In this document: in pieces, positions 1 to 13,150 of the stretch
How the letters are laid out: every line of letters begins with the position of its first letter
Numbering within the stretch: position 1 is the first letter of the stretch
Origin: Lucinisca nassula
Taxonomy: Eukaryota; Mollusca; Bivalvia; Lucinida; Lucinidae
Length of the DNA: 64,000 nt
Direction: 5' to 3'
Assembly: GCA_963580285.1 (NCBI GenBank)
Contig: CAUZLF010000737.1
Span: 49,177 to 113,176, forward strand
The notes under the pieces: generated by a model
Database searches by the model: none
The model's input: the letters and a program-made list of their open reading frames with translations, nothing else
What the model was told of the DNA's origin: nothing
Program-made: the position numbers and the translations under genes

Positions 1-220
1 TTCGTAACTGCTAAATAAAATAACACAAAAATATAATTAAAACTGATAAAAGAACAATATCCAAGAATCATTGCAATGTGTATGCTTTACATATATACAG
101 AGAGAACAAGCATCTGAATTTTTATCTATATGTGTAATTTGGAAATACCGAATTTTTAGCTTGCTTGTTCCATATAATAAATATTGCTACCAAGTGTATA
201 ATATGTTCAAATATTAATAC
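1..220. other. AT-rich flank, nothing recognised
   Basis: AT-rich sequence before the first repeat unit. I see no coding, repeat or RNA signal in it. Confidence 0.6.
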
Positions 221-1161
221 AAGAGGGCCATGATGGCCCTGGATCGCTCACCTGATCCATAGAGTAACAAGTGGGCCCCGGGGAGGGCCATTATTGACCC
301 CAGGGTTATAATGTGCACAATGTTGAGGGAGGTCTAAAAAGTTGAAGCTTCATACCTAATATCAACTAAGGCTATAATTTGAACAATCTTGGCAAAGGTA
401 CACACCAAATATCAAAGACCTGGGCCTTGCGGTTTCAGAGAAGAAGATTTTTTCAAAGATATTCCCTACATAAGCCTATGTAAAACCAAATGGCCCCGAG
501 GCGGGGGCATTTTTGGCCTCGGGGCTATAATTTAAAAAATCTTGATAGAGATCCACTAGATGAAGCTTCACACCAAATACCAAAGACCTGGGCCTTGCTG
601 TTTCAGAGAAGAAGATTTTCAAAGATTATCTCTATATAAGTCTATGTAAAACCAAAGGGCCCCGCGGCGGGGGCATTTGTGGCCCGAGGGCTATAATTTG
701 AACAATCTTGGTAGAGGTCCACTAGTTGAAGCTCTATACCAAATATCAAAGACATGGGCCTTGCAGCTTCAGAGAAGAAGATTTTTAAAGATTTTCCCTA
801 TATATGCCTATGTGAAACCAAAGGGCCATGAGGCAGAGGCATTTTAGGTCTCAGGGCTATAATTTAAACAATCTTGGTAGGAGTCCACTAGATGAAGCTT
901 TTTACCAAAGACCTGGGCCTTGCGGTTTCAGAGAAGAAGATTTTTTAAGTTTTCGGTGAAAAAATCTATTTTTGGCTCCTGTGACCTATATGTGCAACGG
1001 ACCGGAACCATTTGAACAACTTTGAAAGGGGACCACCTAAGGATCATTCCTGTGAAGTTTGGTCAAAATCTGATCAGTGGTTTAGGAGGAGATGTCATTT
1101 GAAGAAATTGTTTACGCACGGATGAAAGACAAAAAGTGATCCTAATATTAATATTAAACAC
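221..1161 (-). mobile_element. HCR-1 unit A (hairpin-capped 166-bp repeat element)
   Basis: First of five head-to-tail units. Read on the minus strand, a unit has a microsatellite arm (around 1120), a conserved arm (about 960-1110), several ~166-bp core repeats, and an end hairpin GGGCCATCATGGCCC followed by TCTTGT (221-240). This unit has about four diverged cores. Its 5' palindrome (AGCTCACC..GGTGAGCT, seen in units D and E) is missing, and it joins unit B directly through a short AT stretch. No coding capacity: the open frames in it are periodic by-products of the repeat. Confidence 0.75.
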
Positions 1162-2430
1162 AAGAGGGCCATGATGGCCCTGGATCGCTCACCTGATCTA
1201 TAGAGTCACAAGTCGGCCCCGGGGAGGGGCATTATTGACCCTAGGGTTATAATGTGCATAATGTTGAGGGAGGTCTAAAAAGGTGAAGCTTCATACCAAA
1301 TATCAACAAAGGCAATAATTTGAACAATCTTGGCAAAGGTCCACTAGATGAAGTATCAAATACCTGAGCCTTGCGGTTTCAGAGAAGAAGATTTTTTTAA
1401 AGATAATCCCTACATAAGCCTATGTAAAACCAAATGGCCACGGGGCAGGGGGCATTTTTGGCCTCAGGGCTATAATTTAAACAATCTTGATAAAGGTCCA
1501 ATAGATGAAGCTTCACACCAAATATCAAAGACCTGGGCCTTGCTGTTTCAGAGAAGAAGATTTTCAAAGATTATCTCTATATACGTCTATGTACAACCAA
1601 AGGGCCTCCGGGCGGGGGGAATTTGTGGCCTGAGGGCTATAATTTGTTTAATCTTGGTAGAGGTCCACTAGATAAAGCTCCATACCAAATATCAAAGACA
1701 TGGCCTTGCAGTTTCAGAGAAGAAGATTTTTAAAGATTTCCCTATATAATTCTATGTAAAACCAAAGGGTCTCGGGGCGGGGGCATTTTTGGCCCCAGGG
1801 CTATAATTTGAACAATCTTGATTGAGGTCCACTAGAAGAAATTTCACACCAAATATCAAAGACCTAGGCCTTGTGGTTTCACAAAAGATTTTTAAAGATT
1901 TTCGCTATATAGGCCTATGTAAAACCAAAGGGCCCCGGGCAGGGGCATTTTTGGCCTCAGCACAATAATTTGAACAATCTTGGTAGAGGTTCACTAGATG
2001 GTGCTTCATACCAAATAGCAAAGACCTGGGCCATGCGGTTTCAGAGAGGAAGATTTTTAAAGATTTCCCCTATATAAGCCCATGTAAAACCAAAGTGGCC
2101 AGGGATGGGGGCATTTTTGGCCCAAGCACTTTAATTTGAACAATCTTGGTAGGGGTCCACTAGATGAAGCTTCATACCAAATACCTAGGCCTTGTGGTTT
2201 CAGAGAAGAAGAATTTTTAAGTTTTCGGTGAAAAAAATCTATTATTGGCTCCTATGACCTAGATGTGCAACGGACTGGAACCATTTTGAACAACTTTGAA
2301 AGGGGGACCACCTAAGAATCATTCCTGTGAAGTTTGGTCAAAATCCGATCAGTGGTTTACGAGGAGATGTCGTTTGAAGAAATTGTTTACGCACGGATGA
2401 CAGACAAAAAGTGATCCTAATATAAAACAC
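1162..2430 (-). mobile_element. HCR-1 unit B
   Basis: Second unit, with the same end hairpin at its left edge (1162-1182) and the arm plus short microsatellite at its right edge (2225-2415). It has about six cores, more diverged from each other than those in units C to E, so it is probably older. It also lacks the 5' palindrome and runs into the next unit through the same AT-rich junction (GTGATCCTAATATAAAACAC) found at two other unit boundaries in this array. Confidence 0.75.
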
Positions 2431-4368
2431 AAGAGGGCCATGATGGCCCTGGATCGCTCACCTGATCCATAGTGTAACAAGTGGGCCCCAGAGAGGGTCA
2501 TTATTGGCCCCAGGGCTTTAATGTGCATAATGCTGAGGGAGGTCTTAAAGGTGAAGCTTCATACCAAACATCAACAAAGGCTATAATTTGAACAATCTTG
2601 GCAAAGGTCCACTAGATGAAGCTACACATCAAATATCAAAGACCTGGGCCTAGCGGTTTCAGAGAAGATTTTTAAAGATTTCGCATATATAAGCCTATGT
2701 AAAACCAAAGGGCCCCGGGACGGGGGCATTTTTTGCCGCAGCATAATAATTTGAACAATCTTGGTAGGGGTCCACTAGATGAAGCTTCATACCAAATATC
2801 AAAGTCCTGGGCCTGGTGGTTTCAGAGAAGAAGATTTTTAAAGATTTTCCCTATGTAAGCCTATGTAAAACCAAAGGGCCCCGGGGTGGGGGCATTTTTG
2901 GCCCCAGCACTATAATTTGAACAATCTTGGTAGGGGTCCACTAGATGAAGCTTCATACCAAATATCAAAGACCTTGGCCTTGTGGTTTCAGAGAAGAAGA
3001 TTTTTAAAGATTTTCCCTATATAAGCCAATGTAAAACCAAAGGGCCCCGTGGCGGGGGCATTTTTTGTCCCAGCACTATAATTTGAACAATCTTGGTAGG
3101 GGTCCACTAGATGAAGCTTCATACCAAATATCAAAGTCCTGGGCCTTGTGGTTTCAGAGAAGAAGATTTTTAAAGATTTTCCCTATATAAGCCAATGTAA
3201 AACCAAAGGGCCCCGGGGTGGGGGCATTTTTGGCCCCAGCACTATAATTTGAACAATCTTGGTAGGGGTCCACTAGATGAAGCTTCATACCAAATATCAA
3301 AGACCTGGGCCTTGTGGTTTCAGAGAAGAAGATTTTTAAAGATTTTCCCTATATAAGCCAATGTAAAACCAAAGGGCCCCGTGGCGGGGGCATTTTTTGT
3401 CCCAGCACTATAATTTGAACAATCTTTGTAGGGGTCCACTAGATGAAGCTTCACACCAAATATCAAAGTCCTGGGCCTTGTGGTTTCAGAGAAGAAGATT
3501 TTTAAAGATTTTCCCTATATAAGCCTATGTAAAACCAAAGGGCCCCGGGGCGGGGGCATTTTTGGCCCCAGCACTATAATTTGAACAATCTTGGTAGGGG
3601 TCCACTAGATGAAGCTTCATACCAAATATCAAAGACCTGGGCCTTGTGGTTTCAGAGAAGAAGATTTTTAAAGATTTTCCCTATATAAGCCAATGTAAAA
3701 CAAAAGGGCCTCGTGGCGGGGGCATTTTTTGTCCCAGCACTAAAATTTGAACAATCTTGGTAGGGGTCCACTAGATGAAGCTCCATACCAAATATCAAAG
3801 TCCTGGGCCTTGTGGTTTCAGAGAAGAAGATTTTTGAAGATTTTCCCTATATAAGCCTATGTAAAACCAAAGGGCCCCGGGGCAGGGGCATTTTTGGCCC
3901 CAGCACTATAATTTGAACAATCTTGGTAGGGGTCCACTAGATAAAGCTTCATACCAAATATCAAAGACCTGGGCCTTGTGGTTTCAGAGAAGAAGATTTT
4001 TAAAGATTTTCCCTATATAAGCCAATGTAAAACCAAAGGGCCCCGTGGCGGGGGCATTTTTTGTCCCAGCACTAAAATTTGAACAATCTTGGTAGGGGTC
4101 CCCTAGATGAAGCTACATACCAAATATCAAAGTCCTTGGCCTTGTGGTTTCAGAGAAGAAGATAGGGGTCCACCAAATCTATTATTGGCTCCTATGACCT
4201 AGATGTGCAACGGACCGGAACCATTTGAACAACTTTGAAAGGGGACCACCTAAGAATCATTCCTGTGAAGTTTGGTCAAAATCCGATCAGTGGTTTACGA
4301 GAAGATGTCGTTTGAAGAAATTGTTTACGCACGGATGACAGACAAAAAGTGATCCTAATATAAAACAC
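2431..4368 (-). mobile_element. HCR-1 unit C
   Basis: Third unit, about ten 166-bp cores. Two core subtypes alternate: one with a GGGGCGGGGGCATTTTTGG-like GC block and one reading GTGGCGGGGGCATTTTTTG, giving a 332-bp higher-order period. The right arm is cut into by a short truncated core near 4160. It ends at the same junction sequence as unit B. Confidence 0.75.
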
Positions 4369-5499
4369 AAGAGGGCCATGATGGCCCTGGATCGCTCACC
4401 TGATCCATAGTGTAACAAGTGGGCCCCAGAGAGGGCCATTATTGGCCCCAGGGCTTTAATGTGCATAATGTTGAGGGAGGTCTTAAAGGTGAAGCTTCAT
4501 ACCAAACATCAACAAAGGCTATAATTTGAACAATCTTGGCAAAGGTCCACTAGATGAAGCTACACATCAAATATCAAAGACCTGGGCCTAGCGGTTTCAC
4601 AGAAGAAGATTTTTAAAGATTTTGCCTATATAAGCCTATGTAAAACCAAAGGGCCCCGGGACGGGGGCATTTTAGGCCCCAGCACTATACTTTGAACAAT
4701 CTTGGTAGGGGTCCACTAGATGAAGCTTCATACCAAATATCAAAGTCCTGGGCCTTGTGGTTTCAGAGAAGAAGATTTTTAAAGATTTTCCCTATATAAG
4801 CCTATGTAAAACCAAAGGGCCCTCGGGCGGGGGCATTTTTGGCCCAAGCACTATAATTTGAACAATCTTGGTAGGGGTCCACTAGATGAAGCTTCATACG
4901 AAATATCAAAGACCTGGGCCTTGTGGTTTCAGAGAAGAAGATTTTTAAAGATTTTCCCTATATAAGCCAATGTAAAACCATAGGGACCCGTGGCGGGGGC
5001 ATTTTTTGTCCCAGCACTATAATTTGAACAATCTTGGTAGGGGTCCACTAGATGAAGCTTCATACCAAATATCAAATTCCTGGGCCTTGTGGTTTCAGAG
5101 AAGAAGATTTTTAAAGATTTTCCCTATGTAAAACCAAAGGGCCCCGGGGCGGGGGCATTTTTGGCCCCAGCACTATAAATTGAACAATCTTGGTAGGGGT
5201 CCACTAGATGAAGCTTCATACCAAATATCAAAGACATGGGCCTTGTGGTTTCAGAGAAGAAGATTTTTAAAGATTTTCCCTATATAAGCCAATGTAAAAC
5301 CAAAGGGCCCCGTGGCAGGGCATTTTTTGTCCCAGCACTATAATTTGAACAATCTTGGTAGGGGTCCACTAGATGAAGCTTCATACCAAATATCAAATTC
5401 CTGGGCCTTGTGGTTTCAGAGAAGAAAATTTTTAAAGATTTTCCCTATATAAGCCTATGTAAAACCAAAGGGCCCCAGGGCGGGGGCATTTTTTGTCCC

Positions 5500-8150
5500 A
5501 GCACTATAATTTGAACAATCTTGGTAGGGGTCCACTAGATGAAGCTTCATACCAAATATCAAAGACCTTGGCCTTGTGGTTTCAGAGAAGAAGATTTTTA
5601 AAGATTTTCCCTATATAAGCCTATGTAAAACCAAAGGGCCCCATGGCGGGGGCATTTTTTGTCCCAGCACTATAATTTGAACAATCTTGGTAGGGGTCCA
5701 CAAGATGAAGCTTCATACCACATATCAAAGTCCTGGGCCTTGTGGTTTCAGAGAAGAAGATTTTTTAAAGATTTTCCCTATATAAGCCTATGTAAAACCA
5801 GGGGGGGGGGGGGGGGCATTTTCGGCCCCAGCACTATAATTTTAACATTCTTGGTAGGGGTCCACTAGATGAAGCTTCATACCAAATATCAAAGACCTGG
5901 GCCTTGTGGTTTCAGAGAAGAAGATTTTTAAAGATTTTCCCTATATAAGCCAATGTAAAACCAAAGGGCCCAATGGCATGGGCATTTTTTGTCCCAGCAC
6001 TAAAATTTGAACAATCTTGGTAGGGGTCCACTAGATGAAGCTTCATACCGAATATCAAAGTCTTGCGCCTTGTGGTTTCAGAGAAGAAGATTTTTACAGA
6101 TTTTCCCTATACAAGCCTATGTAAAACCAAAGGGCCCTGGGGCGGGGGCATTTTTGGCCCCAGCATTATAATTTGAACAATCTTGGTAGGGGTCCACTAG
6201 ATGAAGCTTCATACCAAATATTAAAGACATGGGCCTTGTGGTTTCAGAGAAGATGATTTTTTAAAGATTTTCCCTATATAAGCCAATGTAAAACCAAAGG
6301 GCCCCATAGCCGGGGCATTTTTTGTCCCAGCACTATAATTTGAACAATCTTGGTAGGGGTCCACTAGATGAAGCTTCATACCAAATATCAAAGTCCTGGG
6401 CCTTGTGGTTTCAGAGAAGAAGATTTTTAAAGATTTTCCCTATATAAGCCTATCTAAAACCAAAGGGCCCCGGGGCAGGGCATTTTTGGCCCCAGCATTA
6501 TAATTTGAACAATCTTGGTAGGGTCCACTAGATGAAGCTTCATACCAAATATCAAAGTCCTGGGCCTTGTGGTTTCAGAGAAGAAGATTTTTAAAGATTT
6601 TCCCTATATAAGCCCATGTAAAACCAAAGGGCCCTGGGGCGGGGGCATTTTTGGCCCCAGCACTATAATTTGAACAGTCTTGGTAGGGGTCCACCAGATG
6701 AAGCTGCATACGAAATATCAAAGACCTGGGCCTTGTGGTTTCAGAGAAGAAGATTTTTAAAGATTTTCCCTATATAAGCCTATGTAAAACCAAAGGGCCC
6801 CAGGGCGGGGGCATTTTTGGCCCCAGCACTATAATTTGAACAATCTTGGTAGGGGTCCACTAGATGAAGCTTCATACCAAATATCAAAGACCTTGGCCTT
6901 GTGGTTTCAGAGAAGAAGATTTTTAAAGATTTTCCCTATATAAGCCTATGTAAAACCAAAGGGCCCCGTGGCGGGGGCATTTTTTGTCCCAGCACTATAA
7001 TTTGAATTATCTTGGTAGGGGTCCACAAGATGAAGCTTCATACCACATATCAAAGTCCTGGGCCTTGTGGTTTCAGAGAAGAAGATTTTTAAAGATTTTC
7101 CCTATATAAGCCTATGTAAAACCAAAGGGGGGGGGGGGGGGGCATTTTCGGCCCCAGCACTATAATTTGAACATTCTTGGTAGGGGTCCACTAGATGAAG
7201 CTTCATACCAAATATCAAAGACCTGGGCCTTGTGGTTTCAGAGAAGAAGATTTTTAAAGATTTTCCCTATATAAGCCAATGTAAAACCAAAGGGCCCCAT
7301 GGCATGGGCATTTTTTGTCCCAGCACTAAAATTTGAACAATCTTGGTAGGGGTCCACTAGATGAAGCTTCATACCGAATATCAAAGTCTTGCGCCTTGTG
7401 GTTTCAGAGAAGAAGATTTTTAAAGATTTTCCCTATACAAAGTAGAAGTAAAACAAAGATCAGGAAGATCAAGCCTATGTAAAACCAAAGGGCCCTGGGG
7501 CGGGGCATTTTTGGCCCCAGCATTATAATTTGAACAATCTTGGTAGGGGTCCACTAGATGAAGCTTCATACCAAATATCAAAGACATGGGCCTTGTGGTT
7601 TCAGAGAAGATGATTTTTTAAAGATTTTCCCTATATAAGCCAATGTAAAACCAAAGGGCCCCATAGCCGGGGCATTTTTTGTCCCAGCACTATAATTTGA
7701 ACAATCTTGGTAGGGGTCCACTAGATGAAGCTTCATACCAAATATCAAAGTCCTGGGCCTTGTGGTTTCAGAGAAGAAGATTTTTAAAGATTTTCCCTAT
7801 ATAAGCCTATGTAAAACCAAAGGGCCCCGGGGCGGGGGCATTTTTGGCCCCAGCATTATTATTTGAACAATCTTGGTAGGGGTCCACTAGATGAAGCTTC
7901 ATACCAAATATCAAAGTCCTGGGCCTTGTGGTTTCAGAGAAGAAGATTTTTAAAGATTTTCCCTATATAAGCCCATGTAAAACCAAAGGGCCCCGGGGCG
8001 GGGGCATTTTTGGCCCCAGCACTATAATTTGAACAATCTTGGTAGGGGTCCACCAGATGAAGCTGCATACGAAATATCAAAGACCTGGGCCTTGTGGTTT
8101 CAGAGAAGAAGATTTTTAAAGATTTTCCCTATATAAGCCTATGTAAAACC
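5500..8150. repeat. Eight-core higher-order duplication with two G16 tracts
   Basis: Private variants recur 1326 bp apart, which is eight 166-bp cores. Examples are the G16 runs at 5801-5816 and 7127-7142, and the block CCCCATAGCCGGGGC at 6302 and 7659 (offset 1357 because of the 31-bp net insertion near 7441). This shows local amplification by unequal exchange or slippage inside the array rather than separate insertions. Confidence 0.75.
7441..7472. other. 32-bp foreign insertion in one satellite core
   Basis: The sister core at about 6110 reads straight through CCCTATACAAGCCTATG. Here 32 bases are inserted after CCCTATACAA. Positions 7439-7466 match the coding strand of the transposase gene at 62826-62799 over 28 bases without mismatch. 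See the findings. Confidence 0.8.
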
Positions 8151-8538
8151 AAAGGGCCCCAGGGCAGGGGCATTTTTGGCCCCAGCACTATAATTTGAAC
8201 AATCTTTGTAGGGGTCCACTAGATGAAGCTTCATACCAAATATCAAAGACCTTGGCCTTGTGGTTTCAGAGAAGAAGATTTTTTAAGTTTTTGGTGAAAA
8301 AAATCTATTTTTGGCTCCTGTGACCTAGATGTGCAACGGACCGGAACCATTTGAACAACTTTGAAAGGGGACCACCTAAGGATCATTCCTGTGAAGTTTG
8401 GTCAAAATCCGATCAGTGGTTTAGGAGGAGATGTCATTTAAAGAAATTGTTTACGGACGCACGGACGGACGGACGACGGACAACGGACAAAAAGTGATCC
8501 CAAAAGCTCACCTCGTCACTACGTGACGGTGAGCTAAC

Positions 8539-10863
8539 AAGAGGGCCATGATGGCCCTGGATCGCTCACCTGATCCATAGTGTAACAAGTGGGCCCCAGA
8601 GGGGTTCATTATTGGCCCCAGGGCTTGAATGTGCATAATGTTGAGGGAGGTCTTAAAGGTGAAGCTTCATACCAAACATCAACAAAGGCTATAATTTGAA
8701 CAATCTTGGCAAAGGTCCACTAGATGAAGCTACACATCAAATATTAAAGACCTGGGCCTAGCGGTTTCAGAGAAGATTTTTAAAGATTTCGCATATATAA
8801 GCCTATGTAAAACCAAAGGGCCCTGGGACGGGGGCATTTTTTGCCCCAGCATAATAATTTGAACAATCTTGGTAGGGGTCCACTAGATGAAGCTTCATAC
8901 CAAATATCAAAGTCCTGGGCCTTGTGGTTTCAGAGGAGAAGATTTTTAAAGAGTTTCCCTATATAAGCCTATGTAAAACCAAAGGGCCACGGGGCGGGGG
9001 CATTTTTGGCCCCAGCACTATAATTTGAACAATCTTGGTAGGGGTCCACTAGATGAAGCTTCATACCAAATATCAAAGACCTGGGCCTTGTGGTTTCAGA
9101 GAAGAAGATTTTTAAAGATTTTCCCTATATAAGCCAATGTAAAACCAAAGGGCCCCGTGGCGGGGGCATTTTTTGTCCCAGCACTATAATTTGAACAATC
9201 TTGGTAGGGGTCCACTAGATGAAGCTTCATACCAAATATCAAAGTCCTGGGCCTTGTGGTTTCAGAGAAGAAGATTTTTAAAGATTTTCCCTATATAAGC
9301 TGATGTAAAACCAAAGGGCCCCGGGGCGGGGGCATTTTTGGCCCCAGCACTATAATTTGAACAATCTTGGTAGGGGTCCACTAGATGAAGCTTCATACCA
9401 AATATCAAAGACCTGGGCCTTGTGGTTTCAGAGAAGAAGATTTTTAAAGATTTTCCCTATATAAGCCAATGTAAAACCAAAGGGCCCCGTGGCGGGGGCA
9501 TTTTTTGTCCCAGCACTATAATTTGAACAATCTTGGTAGGGGTCTACTAGATGAAGCTTCATACCAAATATCAAAGTCCTGGGCCTTGTGGTTTCAGAGA
9601 AGAAGATTTTTAAAGATTTTCCCTATATAAGCCTATGTAAAACCAAAGGGCCCCGGGGCGGGGGCATTTTTGGCCCCAGCACTATAATTTGAACAATCTT
9701 GGTAGGGGTCCACTAGATGAAGCTTCATACCAAATATCAAAGACCTGGGCCTTGTGGTTTCAGAGAAGAAGATTTTTAAAGATTTTCCCTATATTAGCCA
9801 ATGTAAAACCAAAGGGCCTCGTGGCGGGGGCATTTTTTGTCCCAGCACTAAAATTTGAACAATCTTGGTAGGGGTCCACTAGATGAAGCTTCATACCAAA
9901 TATCAAAGTCCTGGGCCTTGTGGTTTCAGAGAAGAAGATTTTTGAAGATTTTCCCTATATAAGCCTATGTAAAACCAAAGGGCCCCGGGGCGGGGGCATT
10001 TTTGGCCCCAGCACTATAATTTGAACAATCTTGGTAGGGGTCCACTAGATGAAGCTTCATACCAAATATCAAAGACCTGGGCCTTGTGGTTTCAGAGAAG
10101 AAGATTTTTAAAGATTTTCCCTATATTAGCCAATGTAAAACCAAAGGGCCTCGTGGCGGGGGCATTTTTTGTCCCAGCACTAAAATTTGAACAATCTTGG
10201 TAGGGGTCCACTAGATGAAGCTTCATACCAAATATCAAAGTCCTGGGCCTTGTGGTTTCAGAGAAGAAGATTTTTGAAGATTTTCCCTATATAAGCCTAT
10301 GTAAAACCAAAGGGCCCCGGGGCGGGGGCATTTTTGGCCCCAGCACTATAATTTGAACAATCTTGGTAGGGGTCCACTAGATGAAGCTTCATACCAAATA
10401 TCAAAGACCTGGGCCTTGTGGTTTCAGAGAAGAAGATTTTTAAAGATTTTCCCTATATAAGCCTATGTAAAACCAAAGGGCCCTGGGGCAGGGGCATTTT
10501 TGGCCCCAGCACTATAATTTGAACAATCTTGGTAGGGGTCCATTAGATGAAGCTTCATACCAAATATCAAAGACCTGGGCCTTGTGGTTTCAGAGAAGAA
10601 GATTTTTTAAGTTTTTGGTGAAAAAAATCTATTTTTGGCTCCTGTGACCTAGATGTGCAACAGACCGGAACCATTTGAACAACTTTGAAAGGGGACCACC
10701 TAAGGATCATTCCTGTGAAGTTTGGTCAAAATCCGATCAGTGGTTTAGGAGGAGATGTCGTTTAAAGAAATTGTTTACGCACGGACGGACGTACGCACGC
10801 ACGACGGACGACGGACAAAAAGTGATCCCAAAAGCTCACCTCGTCACTACGTGACGGTGAGCT
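8539..10863 (-). mobile_element. HCR-1 unit E
   Basis: Fifth unit, about 12 cores, bounded by the end hairpin (8539-8558) and a complete 5' palindrome ending at 10863. Only three bases separate it from unit D. Cores around 9689-9871 and 10021-10203 are identical over their length, 332 bp apart, so the last duplication was recent. Confidence 0.8.
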
Positions 10864-10929
10864 AATAAAACAAACAGAACAGAATCTACCACAATTAACA
10901 ACTATTTCATATATGGCAAAAATCACACA

Positions 10930-11475
10930 TGTACTACCCATGCACATGCATGAATAAATATCAAACTGGCATCACAAATATCACACATGCACCTTATGCA
11001 CATGCATGACAAAATATCACACTGGCATTATATAAACATCACACGTTTTCTCTGCACATGCATGACAAAACATCACACTGGCATTATATAAACATCACAC
11101 ATGTACTCTATGTACATGCATGACAAAACATCACACAGGCATTATAAATATCACACATGTACTCTGTGCACATGCATGACAAAATATCACTCTGGGGCAA
11201 AATATACGCCAGCATGACAAAGCACTCGCCATCTCGCAGTCTGACTCACGGATCAAAGCGTTGAGGCGTTCTGTCAGACTAAGATGGCAAGTAATAAAAT
11301 AAATATCACACATGTACCCTTCCAGCAAATGCATGACAAAATATCACTCTGGTGTACCATATACACCAGCCTGACAAAAATACTAAAAAATATATCACAC
11401 ATGTACTGCTGCGCATGCATGATAAAATATCACTCTGGTACAATGCACACACCAGCATGATAAAACAAATACTCA
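10930..11475. repeat. ~57-bp minisatellite (CATGCATG-containing)
   Basis: Tandem repeats of about 57 bp, each with ACATGCATGA followed by a TATCAC..TGGCAT block. At least five clear copies lie between 10943 and 11230, with more diverged ones at 11325-11475. Short open frames here are artefacts of the period. Confidence 0.8.
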
Positions 11476-11649
11476 AAAGATAAGGCAAAGATTAATATGT
11501 TGTAGAAATTGTTACAATAAAATATGAACTGTAGTACAAGCTGTGTTTACAGGAGGCACATGACACAAGTGGACATACAATGGAAACAGGACCCTTGCGA
11601 CAAAACATACCCAAATCTTATTTCCAGATAATTGCACGACCCGCAGAAA

Positions 11650-13150
11650 AAGCGACCGACTGAAGTCAGTTGATTTTCTAAGAGTGCCCTAAAATCACCA
11701 TGTCATTCTGTCATTCGGTCAGTCTGTCAGTCTGTCTGTCTGTCCTTAACCCGTTTGTGAAAATTGGTGATAGTGACTTAACCGCTTGGAATATTTAAAC
11801 ATTTTTTGGCATACTGATAGATATCAATGAGATCTAACCAATGAACTTGCAAAATATTACATTCCATTTAGTATAGTCTCGCCGAGGCGAAAAATGTGGA
11901 AATTTTCGAACTGCTTCTCCTCGGAAACCGTTGGGCCGATTGAAGTCAAATTTAATATGAAGCCTTTTATAGGGGAAACCAAAATTTGCTCATGGGGTCC
12001 AGGTCACATGACCAAAATGGCCGCCAAGCCATATATGGTTTGTCTGTTTGTCTGTCCGTAACCCATTTGTGAAAATTGGTGATAGTGACTTAACCGCTTG
12101 GAATATTTAAACAATTTTTGGCATACTGATAGATATCAATGAGATCTAACCAATGAACTTGCGAAATATTACATTCCATTTAGTATAGCCTCGCCGAGGC
12201 GAAAAATGTGAAAATTTTCGAACTGCTTCTCCTCAGAAACCGTTGGGCCGATTGAAGTCAAATTTCATATGGAGCCTCTATGGGATGGGGGAAACCAAAA
12301 TTTGCTCATGGGGTCCAGGTCACATGACCAAAATGGCCGCATAGCTATATATGGTAAAAACCCTTCTAACAAAGTCTTCTCGAGAACCACTGGGCAGATT
12401 TCCACGAAACTTGATAAATAGCATCTGGGACGTAGGCCCATCATAAATTGCTAAAATGGTGACCCTGGATTGACCTTGACCTTCTTTGTGCCTAGGTCAA
12501 ACTTTGACACATATGCTTTTGTATTGGAATAACCCGTTTGTGAAAATTGGTGATAGTGACTTAACCGCTAGGAATATTTAAATAATTTTTGGCATACTGA
12601 TAGATATCAATGAGATCTAACCAATGAACTTGCGAAATATTACATTCCATTTAGTATAGCCTCGCCGAGGCGAAAAATGTGAAAATTTTCGAACTGCTTC
12701 TCCTCGGAAACCGTTGGGCCGATTGAAGTCAAATTTCATATGGAGTCTCTATGGGATGGGGGAAGCCAAAATTTGCTCATGGGGTCCAGGTCACATGACC
12801 AAAATGGCCGCCAAGCCATATATGGTAAAAACCCTTCAAAAATAGTCTTCTCCATAACCACTGGGCAGATTTCCACGAAACTTGATAAATAGCATCTGGG
12901 ACGTATGCCCATCATAAATTGCTAAAATGGTGACCCTGGGTTGACCTTGACCTTCTTTGTGCCTAGGTCAAACTTTGACACATATGCTTTTGTATTGGAA
13001 AAGTGAGAATGCATTTTATCCTGCAAACGATTCAGAATACAGTACTTAAGTATAAGATATATTTTTCTCCTTACGATAAGGCGCATTTATTGGGGGAACC
13101 GTTTTAGGTCCAGGTCACATGACCAAAATGGCCGCCATACACATATATGG
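11650..13150 (+). mobile_element. HCR-8 element (hairpin, GTCTG microsatellite, long core repeats)
   Basis: Begins with an imperfect hairpin (CGACCGACT..AGTCAGTTG, 11653-11672), then a CTGTC/GTCAGTCTGTC microsatellite (11700-11750). The core starting CCCGTTTGTGAAAATTGGTG occurs at 11752, 12058 and 12530; the last two are about 475 bp apart. Each core has a palindrome CTCGCCGAGGCGA and one or two forms of the motif shared with other HCR families. No CDS. The right edge near 13150 is estimated. Confidence 0.65.

Larger units (their letters stand above)
4369..8535 (-). mobile_element. HCR-1 unit D (longest, with complete 5' palindrome)
   Basis: The longest unit, about 23 cores. Its right end is complete: conserved arm 8290-8450, (ACGG)n microsatellite 8455-8490, then a perfect-looking palindrome AGCTCACC..GTCACTACGTGAC..GGTGAGCT ending at 8535. 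Inside it an eight-core block is duplicated, two G16 runs occur, and one core carries a 32-bp foreign insertion (all listed separately). Confidence 0.8.

Noticed and set aside
1348..10203. Many 60-107 codon open frames in the 166-bp arrays
   Set aside because: They repeat with the array period, differ only by array variants and have no domain; they are by-products of tandem repetition.
221..10863. CRISPR-like or centromeric satellite array
   Set aside because: Units are whole elements with arms and hairpin ends, there are no unique spacers, and similar arrays occur as interspersed copies. It is eukaryotic DNA.
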